Below are positions 55,265 to 64,000 of a stretch of DNA of 64,000 nt, one piece after another. The notes beneath the pieces were generated by a model, which was not told the DNA's origin, ran no database searches, and saw only the letters and a program-made list of their open reading frames with translations. The position numbers were made by a program, and so were the translations under genes. Position 1 is the stretch's first letter; every line of letters begins with the position of its first letter. Source of the stretch: Paenibacillus terrigena DSM 21567 (GTDB taxonomy: Bacteria; Bacillota; Bacilli; Paenibacillales; Paenibacillaceae); the NCBI RefSeq assembly GCF_000374845.1, contig NZ_KB895412.1:124001-188000 (forward strand), in the 5' to 3' direction.

Positions 55265-56424
55265 CTCATTCGCCAAATATTTCAGCTCATGCTGCAGCAC
55301 AAGCAAACCGTCCCAAACGTTCGCGATTGAAACGAATACGGAGCGTGGGATTATCTCTGCTCGCTATAATCCTTCTTGGAATCATCATTTTCGTGGTCGT
55401 GCCCTCGCCTGTCGATCCGGTGAAATGGAACGCGCCGACAGGCCCCTCTTTTACGGAACCGGGGCCGTGGCAAGAGAACGACAAGCTCAGTCCGGCCGAA
55501 CTGGTCTCGGATGCTCCTCAATTCCCGGAGTTCATTACGTTTGACAAGGTAGGCGTGCTCTATACCGGGGATTCCAACGGAGTAATTTACAAGGTTGGTT
55601 TCGATGCGGAGGGCAAACCGCAGAAGGCCCAGGTGTTTGCAGACACCCATGGGACACCTAACGGGCTCAAGTTCGACACCAACGGCAATTTGATCGTTAC
55701 AGATATCAAGAAAGGGCTATTGTCCATCAACCCGTCTGGGACCGTACAGGTGCTGGCTGATCATGTGGATGGCAACCCGATCTACTTGGCTAACGAGCTC
55801 GATATTGCGCAGGACGGCTCCATTTATTTCTCCGACACCTCGACCTATGGTCGCGTGCTGTTCAAAGAAATGGCTGAGGGCAAGCCGCATGGACGCTTGC
55901 TGAAGTACGATCCGGCAACCAAGCAGACGAGTGTCCTGTTGGAAGGACTCTATTTCGCCAACGGAATCGCCCTGTCCAGTGACGAAGATTATGTGCTTAT
56001 TGCGGAATCCTATCGTTATCAACTGACCAGATATTGGCTGAAGGGTCCGAAGAAAGGCACATCCGACATTTTCACGGACAATCTCGCAGGTTTTCCTGAC
56101 AACATTTCGCGCGACGAGCAAGGCCATTTCTGGGTTGGGATCTTCACGACGCGCCTATCTTTTGTAGATCAGATGCATGGCAACCCGTGGCTGGCCGGTC
56201 TTATGGCCAAAGTGCCGCAGGCGCTGCTTAACGGGGCAAGTACGCCAGTGAAGCACGGGCTTGTTGCGGAGATCAGTCCGGATGGGAAAGTCATTGAAAG
56301 CTGGCACGATCCGAAAGGCAAGCTGTATGGGGTAACTACGGCAGTCAACCATAACGGATATTTATATATTGGAACCGCGCCGGGAGGCAGCAAGGGTGTT
56401 CATCGGGTACCTTTGATCCAATAA
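55261..56424 (+). CDS. SMP-30/gluconolactonase/strictosidine synthase-like protein with N-terminal membrane anchor
   Basis: 387 residues from the ATG after AGGAGGTG. One membrane segment at about 24-45 (VGLSLLAIILLGIIIFVVV). The rest is a beta-propeller with GTPNGLKFDTNGNLIVTD, LANELDIAQDGSIYFSDTS and GLYFANGIALSSDEDYVLIAES, the strictosidine synthase/SMP-30 pattern. An extracellular lactonase-like or esterase activity is likely. Its start overlaps the SDR stop, so a joint oxidation and hydrolysis step is possible. Confidence 0.88.
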   Translation: MTHSPNISAHAAAQANRPKRSRLKRIRSVGLSLLAIILLGIIIFVVVPSPVDPVKWNAPTGPSFTEPGPWQENDKLSPAELVSDAPQFPEFITFDKVGVLYTGDSNGVIYKVGFDAEGKPQKAQVFADTHGTPNGLKFDTNGNLIVTDIKKGLLSINPSGTVQVLADHVDGNPIYLANELDIAQDGSIYFSDTSTYGRVLFKEMAEGKPHGRLLKYDPATKQTSVLLEGLYFANGIALSSDEDYVLIAESYRYQLTRYWLKGPKKGTSDIFTDNLAGFPDNISRDEQGHFWVGIFTTRLSFVDQMHGNPWLAGLMAKVPQALLNGASTPVKHGLVAEISPDGKVIESWHDPKGKLYGVTTAVNHNGYLYIGTAPGGSKGVHRVPLIQ

Positions 56425-56442
56425 TATGAAGAATCGAGGCAC

Positions 56443-56553
56443 ATGAGCCATCAAATTCGGCGTGAACGCGATAGCGCCGCATTGTGGTTGGAGATCAACG
56501 CTCAGGGAATTCGTGTGACGACAATTCAGCCTGGAAGTAACTTGCCATTATAG
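56443..56553 (+). pseudogene. Short-chain dehydrogenase fragment (remnant)
   Basis: A 36-residue frame contains ALWLEINAQGIRVTTIQPGS, a pattern typical of the C-terminal half of SDR enzymes (GIRVTTIxPG). The conserved neighbours on both sides are missing and the frame ends at once. It is probably a leftover of a degraded SDR gene. No ribosome binding site is seen. Confidence 0.5.
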
Positions 56554-56558
56554 AGATG

Positions 56559-56612
56559 CTCAAGTTCTGCTTGAGTTTTGGGGCTTTCCTAGCAACGGGG
56601 AAGCCCTTATCT
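56559..56612 (+). terminator. Two adjacent hairpins downstream of the SDR operon
   Basis: CTCAAG-TTCTG-CTTGAG followed by TTTT; then GGGCTTTCC with GGGGAAGCCC around TAGCAAC, followed by TTATCTT. At least one should act as the operon terminator. Confidence 0.75.
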
Positions 56613-56719
56613 TCGTCTATTTGTTCCTCATCTTATGAATGAGGACATATGTCCTTTCTCGATTCCTCGACTCATTGTTAAATAAGAGAAAGCGTTGGAG
56701 ATGGGGAGGAAATCAGAAG

Positions 56720-57145
56720 ATGAAAGGCTTAATATATGCATGTCTGGGAGGTGCTTTCCTGACCTTGCAGGGTGTAGCGAATGCGGTCATCGGAGAGCAT
56801 ATCGGGACTTGGCAGGCTGCCACGATGACTCAGGGTACAGGATTTGTAGCAGCAATGCTGCTCGTCTGGTTGGTCGGCGACAGGTCTTGGCGAAATCTCA
56901 AGCAGGTGAAGCTGGTATATCGGTTCGGCGGGGCTTTTGCAGCCTTCATCCTATTCAGCAACATAACGGCGTTTCACCAGAATGGTGCGGCATTGACCGT
57001 ATCGGCTGTCCTAATCGCCCAAATTACTGTAACTTTAGTGATGGAGAAGATGGGCTGGTTCGGTTCAGCCTCGCTGCACCTGCGGCCTTCTCAATGGATC
57101 GGCGTAGGGTTCATGGTTATTGGCATCCTATGTTTAACATTCTAA
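56720..57145 (+). CDS. DMT-family small membrane protein, YdcZ/DUF606 type (first copy)
   Basis: 141 residues from the ATG ten bases after GGGGAGG. Four or five hydrophobic segments. MKGLIYACLGGAFLTLQGVANAVIGEHIGTWQAA is the YdcZ family start. Such proteins carry half the usual DMT fold and usually work as dimers. A Crp-like regulator follows, then a second copy, so the two halves may form a heterodimer. Confidence 0.85.
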   Translation: MKGLIYACLGGAFLTLQGVANAVIGEHIGTWQAATMTQGTGFVAAMLLVWLVGDRSWRNLKQVKLVYRFGGAFAAFILFSNITAFHQNGAALTVSAVLIAQITVTLVMEKMGWFGSASLHLRPSQWIGVGFMVIGILCLTF

Positions 57146-57181
57146 AGATTGTAATACCTAGCATGGGAGGAATCGTTACGT

Positions 57182-57898
57182 ATGAAAGAGATCATGGACA
57201 AGGGAAAGATCGATCATTATCTCAGCCAATTTGGGTTGGAAGAAGTTTTCCCAGAACCGTTGCGACAACATCTGGCCTTATATCGTTTTGAACCGGACGA
57301 AGCGCTTTGTTTGCAAGGCGAAGAACCCCAGTTTTTATTTTTGCTGGTACAAGGAAAGGTAAAAGTATATACAACATCAACGGAAGGCAGAACATTGCTG
57401 ATTAATTTTACAAATCCGCTCGGGGTCATTGGGGAAATTGAATGTCTGAGGGGTAAGGAGAATCTAAACACGGTGACGGCGGTGTCCCCGGTTGAGACGA
57501 TCGGAGTCTCTAAACGCTGGGTAGCCCAGAATGCGTTGGAAGCATCGTTTTTACGATTTTTACTTGACATGGTGGCCGAAAAATTTTACATGAAATCGAT
57601 CTCACTGAGCTCCAATCTGCTATATCCGGTCGAAGTCAGGCTCGCTAGTTACCTCTTGTCAGTCTCATATGACGACGAGGTGGAGGCAAATCCAAGAGTA
57701 AGCATGTCGAATATGAAGGATACGGCGAACCTGATCGGTACGAGTTACCGGCATTTGAATCGGGTTCTACAAAGCTTCTGTTCAGCAGGGTTGTTGGAGC
57801 GGAGAAGAGGCAAACTCGTGGTGATAGATAGGAAGGGGCTAACCGCTGTGGCTGGCCAGAATATTTACGAGAAAGGCGAAAGGAGGAATGGAATATGA
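57182..57898 (+). CDS. Crp/Fnr-family regulator
   Basis: 238 residues. Cyclic-nucleotide-type domain: LQGEEPQFLFLLVQGKVKVYTTSTEGRTLLINFTNPLGVIGEIECL; C-terminal HTH with MSNMKDTANLIGTSYRHLNRVLQSFCSAGLLERRRGK. Similar to the YeiL-type proteins. It lies between two YdcZ-type genes, its stop overlapping the second by four bases, and probably regulates this transporter. The ATG at 57182 is preceded by GGGAGGA. Confidence 0.88.
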   Translation: MKEIMDKGKIDHYLSQFGLEEVFPEPLRQHLALYRFEPDEALCLQGEEPQFLFLLVQGKVKVYTTSTEGRTLLINFTNPLGVIGEIECLRGKENLNTVTAVSPVETIGVSKRWVAQNALEASFLRFLLDMVAEKFYMKSISLSSNLLYPVEVRLASYLLSVSYDDEVEANPRVSMSNMKDTANLIGTSYRHLNRVLQSFCSAGLLERRRGKLVVIDRKGLTAVAGQNIYEKGERRNGI

Positions 57899-58362
57899 TC
57901 ATAGGAATTGTGTTGGCGTTAGCAGCAGGCTCTCTGATAAGTGTTCAAACGATGTTTAATAACAAAGTTAGCGAAGCTGTCAGCTCCCAGACGACGACAG
58001 CTCTGGTGCTGGGTATGGGATTCTTAGCATCGTTGTGTATGGGCGTGTTGTTCGAAGGAACGGAATACTTTACGCTCGGGCCTATACAGCCATGGTTCTG
58101 GTTCAGCGGCTTGCTAGGGATAGGTGTCGTGACATGCGTAGTAAGGGGAGTGAAGCTGCTGGGACCCAGCAACGCGATCGCCATTGTCATGGCTTCTCAG
58201 CTTATCTGTGCTTTATGGTGGGATTCCTTAGGCTGGTTTGGGCTGGAGACCGTTCCTTTTACGTTTCAAAAAGCAATAGGGGCGATTGTGTTGATCAGTG
58301 GCCTGATTTTATTCAAGGCAAAGCCGAAAAAAGTACAAAAGGTGGAATCGTCTATCCTATAG
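57895..58362 (+). CDS. DMT-family small membrane protein, YdcZ/DUF606 type (second copy)
   Basis: 155 residues, ATG overlapping the regulator stop (ATGA). Hydrophobic, with LALAAGSLISVQTMFNNKVSEAVSSQTTTALVLGMGFLASL, which matches the YdcZ type. Divergent from the first copy. It probably pairs with the first copy. Confidence 0.85.
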   Translation: MIIGIVLALAAGSLISVQTMFNNKVSEAVSSQTTTALVLGMGFLASLCMGVLFEGTEYFTLGPIQPWFWFSGLLGIGVVTCVVRGVKLLGPSNAIAIVMASQLICALWWDSLGWFGLETVPFTFQKAIGAIVLISGLILFKAKPKKVQKVESSIL

Positions 58363-58466
58363 GGATGGACTTTTTTATTATAAGAAGGAGTACAGGTGAG
58401 AGAAAAAAATTTTCAGTTCGTTGTATAGAGTATAAATCATTTTACAACAAGGGGGAGGGGCTGAGC

Positions 58467-59036
58467 TTGAGATCCAATGAGAACAACTACATACAGCGAT
58501 TACAGCGGAAAAAAGAAGATGCGCTAGAGTATATCATTGATAACTATATATCACTAATCAAAGGGACAGTGGTTAAAGTCCTTTCGCCACTTGCGAACGA
58601 TGGCATCATCGAGGAATGCATCAATGATATTTTCCTGACGATATGGAACAATGCGAAAAAATTCAGTGGGGAGGGAGAGGATTTCAAGAAGTGGATTTAT
58701 GCTATTGCGAAGTTTAAGGCGATTGATTACTACCGCAAAAATCGGAGGAAGTCCGATGGTCTCTCCAGTTCGGATGTCGACGTGTTGGCTGAGAGGTCCG
58801 CTGAAGATGAACTGATCCGAAGAGAAGACCAGACGGAACTCGTTCATTTGATTAATCAGCTGGAGACTGTAGATCGGAATATTTTCATCATGAAATACTT
58901 TTTGGGTTTGAAGACGGAGGAGATCGCAAGAAAGCTCGGGTTGACGAGAGCTTCGATCGATAATCGAATTTATCGAGGGAAGAAGAGACTCCATTCCCAA
59001 GCGATGAATCTGAATATGGAGGGTCATGGACTATGA
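58467..59036 (+). CDS. ECF-type sigma-70 factor
   Basis: 189 residues from the TTG six bases after GGGGGAGGGG; the frame is open upstream within the YdcZ gene on another frame but has no family sequence. Region 2: IEECINDIFLTIWNNAKKFSGEGEDFKKWIYAIAKFKAIDYYRKNRRK. Region 4: TVDRNIFIMKYFLGLKTEEIARKLGLTRASIDNRIYRGKKRL. Its stop overlaps the anti-sigma gene start (ATGA). Likely activated by an envelope signal. Confidence 0.92.
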   Translation: MRSNENNYIQRLQRKKEDALEYIIDNYISLIKGTVVKVLSPLANDGIIEECINDIFLTIWNNAKKFSGEGEDFKKWIYAIAKFKAIDYYRKNRRKSDGLSSSDVDVLAERSAEDELIRREDQTELVHLINQLETVDRNIFIMKYFLGLKTEEIARKLGLTRASIDNRIYRGKKRLHSQAMNLNMEGHGL

Positions 59037-60130
59037 AGGATATCTATGAACTATTGAACGATGTGGATATCGATGACAAGGAGTTGGAGGAGATGAAGGT
59101 GAACGATTTGGAACGGGCTAGAGTCAAGAAAGCCGTGAAAGCATCCATCCATCGGAAGAAAAGAATCTGGACAAAGGGCATTGCAGCCGCCGTTATTGTA
59201 GCTGGACTATCCACTGCAGCATTAGGAGTGGCGTTCCCGGCGTATGCGAGCAATATTCCTGTGATCGGAAATATTTTTAGATTTTTGGATATTGGAATGG
59301 GGGTTTATCAGGATTACAAGGAATATTCCAGTGAGATCAACATGTCGCAAGAAAGCAACGGCATTAAGTTCACCATCAAGGATGCGATTTTCGATGGCGA
59401 GACGGTGTCATTAACCTATTCGATAGACAGTAATCGAGATTTAGGAGCTAACCCGATCATCCATGGGTTCTTAGACATTAAAGACTCGGAGGGGGTGGGT
59501 GGCAGCGATAAAATTACGAAGGTAAGTCCCAACAACTACGTTGGTCTATTGAGGGGAACAGGCTCCCATCGGAAGGGAAAAGACACTGTTGAGTTTAGTT
59601 GGAACGTAGAGGGGATCACGATTCAAGACAGCAAAGAACAAATTAAAGGAAATTGGAATTTTGCTCTTGCACTGAAAGCGACAGAAAGCAAGACACAATT
59701 GATTTCCCGTCAGGTGGAACATACTGGTGTAGCCGTAAATATCGATAAAATATCCTTCACACCGATGTCTTTCATCGTGTATTACGACCAAGAGGTGAGC
59801 GAGAAGGTTAGAAGTAAATGGGGCGGGGTCGATGTATCGCTTGAGATCAAAGATGACCTAGGGAATGTTTACGCGGGTCAAGGTAATGGAGGATCAGGGG
59901 ATAGCGAAGGTTATCGCATGCAGTGGAGCACAACCTTTGAGAAATTAGATCCAAAAGCTACGAAGCTGATGATTACGCCTCATCTCTCCTTATATGAATA
60001 CACGGCAGATAACCATGGTTCGGTGGAAATCACGAGGGATGGAACGAAAGAAGTCGCGATACCGCAAAAATCGGGTAAAGGGAAAGAAGAATATACATTG
60101 GAAGACATCGTGATTGATTTAAAGAAATAA
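59033..60130 (+). CDS. DUF4179/DUF5643 anti-sigma factor
   Basis: 365 residues. A short cytoplasmic N-terminus (about 1-45), one membrane segment near 48-70 (GIAAAVIVAGLSTAALGVAFPAYA), then an extracellular beta domain with NIPVIGNIFRFLD and GIKFTIKDAIFDGETVSLTYS, the DUF4179 family pattern. It is coupled to the ECF sigma gene by ATGA overlap and should hold the sigma factor at the membrane until a signal arrives. Confidence 0.9.
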   Translation: MKDIYELLNDVDIDDKELEEMKVNDLERARVKKAVKASIHRKKRIWTKGIAAAVIVAGLSTAALGVAFPAYASNIPVIGNIFRFLDIGMGVYQDYKEYSSEINMSQESNGIKFTIKDAIFDGETVSLTYSIDSNRDLGANPIIHGFLDIKDSEGVGGSDKITKVSPNNYVGLLRGTGSHRKGKDTVEFSWNVEGITIQDSKEQIKGNWNFALALKATESKTQLISRQVEHTGVAVNIDKISFTPMSFIVYYDQEVSEKVRSKWGGVDVSLEIKDDLGNVYAGQGNGGSGDSEGYRMQWSTTFEKLDPKATKLMITPHLSLYEYTADNHGSVEITRDGTKEVAIPQKSGKGKEEYTLEDIVIDLKK

Positions 60131-60182
60131 TGGAGCGAAGCGAGAGGGATAACGCGCACTTCGGGTGCTCCAAGAGTAGAAA

Positions 60183-60214
60183 TAAGGCCAGCCTGTTAAG
60201 GGTGGCCATTTTCT
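60183..60214 (+). terminator. Terminator after the sigma/anti-sigma operon
   Basis: GGCCA and TGGCC arms, with the inner CC/GG, around TGTTAA; ATTTTCT follows. Confidence 0.7.
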
Positions 60215-60328
60215 CATAGATAGAGGATGTATCTCCCGAGAAATTATGAGTAGATATTCCCAGCGGCTTTCAAATGGTTGCTGGGAAAAACCATTGACAG
60301 AAGAAAACCAGGGTACTAATATAGGTTA

Positions 60329-60340
60329 CGTAAACGTTTA
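60329..60340. promoter_or_regulatory. LacI-type operator 1
   Basis: GTAAACGTTTAC is a perfect 12-base palindrome with a central CG, the form bound by LacI/GalR proteins. It lies 73 bases before the LacI gene. Confidence 0.8.
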
Positions 60341-60385
60341 CCTTACAAGATAGAACATGAATATATCAATAAAATTCGATTTTTA

Positions 60386-60397
60386 GAAAACGTTTAC
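60386..60397. promoter_or_regulatory. LacI-type operator 2
   Basis: GAAAACGTTTAC differs from the other operator copies at one base and lies directly upstream of the LacI gene's ribosome binding site. Likely autoregulation. Confidence 0.65.
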
Positions 60398-60412
60398 GTG
60401 GAGGGTAGCTGG

Positions 60413-61414
60413 ATGGCAGCAACGATTAAGGACATTGCGAGAGTAGCCGGCGTCTCGACCGCAACGGTATCTCGAGTAATCAACAACCTCGGCGGCTATA
60501 ATGAGGAGACCGAGAAGAAAGTGAACGCTGTCGCCAAGGCATTAGGATACCGCAAGAACGAAAATGCCCGCAGCCTGGTGCAGAAGTCAACCAATACGAT
60601 CGGCGTCATTATGCCGGATGTAACGACGTCCTTCTATGGCGATATCATTCGAGGTATCGAGGATATGTCGTATGAGCATGGATACAGCGTGATCTTAACG
60701 CATGCCGGCAGCAGTGGGTCTCGGATTCTTGAAAGCCTGAATCTTATGGGGGAACGCAGGGTCGATGGGCTGATCATCGTATCGATTGAGCTGCATGACG
60801 CCGCGATAGACGCGCTAACATCGCTTGATATTCCCTTTATTCTGCTCTCGACGATGACGAATCGGGCAGATACGCCATATCTGAAAGTGGACGATTACGC
60901 TGCAGCCTATGCCGCCGTCGAATATCTCATTGCGAACAATCATCGCGTCATCGGCATGGCCGGAGCGAACCCGAATGATCCGATTTCCGGGGCGCCGCGA
61001 ATTCTTGGTTATACGCAAGCGCTGCGTGATCACGGCATCAAGGTCGACTTGAACCTGATCAAGGCTGGGGACTTTAGCTTCGAATCCGGGCAAGCGGCGA
61101 TGAAGTCGTTCCTCGAAGATCAAGCGCCGATGACTGCGGTGTTCTGCGCAAGCGATGAGGCCGCACTAGGGATTATCTCGACGTGCTTCGAACATGGCAT
61201 TGGCATTCCCACGGACCTGTCCGTCGTCGGCTACGATAATTCCAAAGTATCGTATATGTCGATTCCACCGCTTACGACAGTCGCTCAGCCTTTATACGAC
61301 ATGGGGCGGGAAGGCTGTTCGGAATTGATGGACGCGGTTCAACATAAAATTAAGATTGAGTCCAAAGTGATTCCGCATGAACTGGTGGTGCGCAAGTCGG
61401 TCAGGTCATTATAA
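60413..61414 (+). CDS. LacI/GalR-family regulator
   Basis: 333 residues from the ATG seven bases after GGAGGG. TIKDIARVAGVSTATVSRVINNLGGYNEETEKKV is the family helix-turn-helix and hinge; the rest is the periplasmic-binding-protein-like ligand domain. Its own promoter and the downstream glucosidase gene both carry the palindrome, so it should respond to a maltose-type sugar. Confidence 0.92.
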   Translation: MAATIKDIARVAGVSTATVSRVINNLGGYNEETEKKVNAVAKALGYRKNENARSLVQKSTNTIGVIMPDVTTSFYGDIIRGIEDMSYEHGYSVILTHAGSSGSRILESLNLMGERRVDGLIIVSIELHDAAIDALTSLDIPFILLSTMTNRADTPYLKVDDYAAAYAAVEYLIANNHRVIGMAGANPNDPISGAPRILGYTQALRDHGIKVDLNLIKAGDFSFESGQAAMKSFLEDQAPMTAVFCASDEAALGIISTCFEHGIGIPTDLSVVGYDNSKVSYMSIPPLTTVAQPLYDMGREGCSELMDAVQHKIKIESKVIPHELVVRKSVRSL

Positions 61415-61444
61415 ATTCCTCGTCAGAGGTTTTTATTACGCTTT

Positions 61445-61460
61445 ACGTAAACGTTTACGT
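61445..61460. promoter_or_regulatory. LacI-type operator 3, before the glucosidase
   Basis: ACGTAAACGTTTACGT is a perfect 16-base palindrome containing the same GTAAACGTTTAC core as the sites before the LacI gene. It lies 50 bases before the glucosidase start, so the regulator probably controls both genes. Confidence 0.85.
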
Positions 61461-61470
61461 TGAATGATAG

Positions 61471-63159
<1,689 letters not shown>

Positions 63160-63166
63160 AGCAGAA

Positions 63167-63197
63167 GAAGCCCACATGCCATTTGTGTGGGCTTTTT
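63167..63197 (+). terminator. Terminator after the glucosidase
   Basis: AAGCCCACA pairs with TGTGTGGGCTT around a short loop and is followed by TTTTGC. Confidence 0.85.
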
Positions 63198-63254
63198 GCT
63201 TGTGGGATAATAGGGGGGAGTGAGCCCGAAATATGGGAAGTGGAGGGCGAGGAA

Positions 63255-64000
63255 ATGAAGGATATTGACGTGAATCTGGTAACACGTCTGATCGAGGAAC
63301 AATTTCCCGAATGGTCTGCATTCGGGATTAGACCCGTTCAGGTGAGCGGAAATGACAATAGAACATTTCATCTAGGAGAGCGGATGAGCGTAAGATTGCC
63401 AAGTGCTGCTGGTTATGTACCTCAAGTGGAGAAAGAACAACGATGGCTTCCGATCTTAAGCAAGCAGTTATCTCTGCCGATTTCACAGCCGATTGCCATG
63501 GGACGTCCTAACGATGAATATCCTTGGCCATGGTCCGTGAATCAATGGTTGGATGGCGAGGCATTGTCTCAGAGCATTCTGGAAGATGAAGATCGGGGTC
63601 AATTGGCTCGGGACTTGGGGGCATTCCTTCGCGAACTGCAGTCGATCGACGCTTCAGAAGGTCCTCTGGCTGGACCCCATAATTTCTATCGGGGCGGGTC
63701 CCTATCGGTCTATGACGAAGAGTCACGCACGGCGATCTCGAGCAATCAGGAGGTATTCGATGCTGAGCTATTGATGGTGATATGGCATCAGGCGTTGGCA
63801 TCGGAGTGGACGTGGGAACCGGTCTGGGTTCATGGCGATGTCGCTCCTGGAAATCTGTTAGTCCAGTCAGGGAAGCTCTGTGCGGTCATAGATTTTGGCA
63901 TCCTGGGCGTGGGCGATCCGGCTTGCGATGCCGCGATGGCATGGACCTTCTTCGATGAAGGGAGCCGGGAGACCTTCAAGCAGGCCTTGCAGATGGACGA
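63255..64000 (+). CDS. Aminoglycoside phosphotransferase family protein, 3' end cut off by the window
   Basis: Open from ATG 63255 (GGCGAGGAA upstream) to the window edge: about 248 residues. QVSGNDNRTFHLGERMSVRLPS is the phosphate-binding start; the catalytic VHGDVAPGNLLV and the metal-binding CAVIDFGILGVGDPACDAAMAW are intact. Same APH fold as kinases for antibiotics, choline or sugars. The preceding text SVNQWLDGEAL fits. Function beyond the fold is open. Confidence 0.85.
   Translation, partial: MKDIDVNLVTRLIEEQFPEWSAFGIRPVQVSGNDNRTFHLGERMSVRLPSAAGYVPQVEKEQRWLPILSKQLSLPISQPIAMGRPNDEYPWPWSVNQWLDGEALSQSILEDEDRGQLARDLGAFLRELQSIDASEGPLAGPHNFYRGGSLSVYDEESRTAISSNQEVFDAELLMVIWHQALASEWTWEPVWVHGDVAPGNLLVQSGKLCAVIDFGILGVGDPACDAAMAWTFFDEGSRETFKQALQMD

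Noticed and set aside
58035-58466. Long upstream extension of the ECF sigma frame
   Set aside because: It runs through the YdcZ gene in another frame; family similarity begins only after TTG 58467, which has a strong ribosome site.

Overview
The window reads as chromosome of an endospore-forming, low-to-medium G+C Gram-positive bacterium, most likely Paenibacillus or a close relative in the Paenibacillaceae. The reasons are strong AGGAGG-type ribosome binding sites with frequent TTG and GTG starts, spore-coat type genes (CotS/CotSA-like, CotQ-like, a collagen-like protein), a very large secreted protein with SLH domains, a YesN-type AraC response regulator, an ECF sigma factor paired with a DUF4179 anti-sigma factor, and many small regulator-plus-transporter units. 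I see no rRNA, tRNA, CRISPR array, complete insertion sequence or prophage.

Layout. 1-5.1 kb: the end of a DNA alkylation repair gene, a methyltransferase-like protein with TPR-like repeats, an MFS exporter, and two overlapping kinase-fold genes on the minus strand. 5.2-12.4 kb: a spore-surface polysaccharide cluster, with a GT4 glycosyltransferase, a CotS-family kinase-fold protein with a long Lys/Arg tail, a CotSA/YtcC-like glycosyltransferase, a polyacidic small protein, an apparent remnant of a sugar nucleotidyltransferase, a UDP-sugar dehydrogenase and an NDP-sugar epimerase. 12.5-17.0 kb: catalase, a sugar/sorbosone dehydrogenase-fold protein and a CotQ-like flavoprotein, all plausible spore or oxidative-stress functions. 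17.1-24.7 kb: a 2139-residue SLH-anchored protein joining a phosphodiester glycosidase domain to a calcineurin-type phosphatase, with an AraC-type response regulator upstream. 25-27.5 kb: a double GNAT acetyltransferase and an amino acid permease.

27.7-36.8 kb is the most interesting part. A co-directional operon encodes a polynucleotide-kinase-like P-loop/HD-phosphohydrolase protein, a short RNA ligase, and several proteins of unknown function (one with zinc-binding cysteines). A frameshifted fatty-acid hydroxylase follows on the other strand. Then comes a tightly coupled Nudix/winged-helix, NADAR and PARG-like cassette. Together this looks like RNA end repair next to ADP-ribose/NAD metabolite processing.

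36.9-64 kb is a series of short self-contained units: a collagen-like surface protein; an MFS exporter with a GntR regulator; an EamA transporter; a MerR regulator with two SRPBCC proteins; MarR with a methyltransferase; TetR divergent from an MFS exporter with three operator copies; an ABC exporter; malate:quinone oxidoreductase; Crp-like regulator with a DUF4386 protein; TetR facing an SDR/SMP-30 operon; two YdcZ-type membrane proteins around a Crp/Fnr regulator; ECF sigma with anti-sigma; LacI with an oligo-1,6-glucosidase sharing palindromic operators; and a truncated phosphotransferase at the right edge. In several of these units the predicted operator is visible in the DNA.

All functional names rest on reading motifs and remembered family features, with no database search. 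Several starts were moved from the longest frame to the start best supported by a ribosome binding site.
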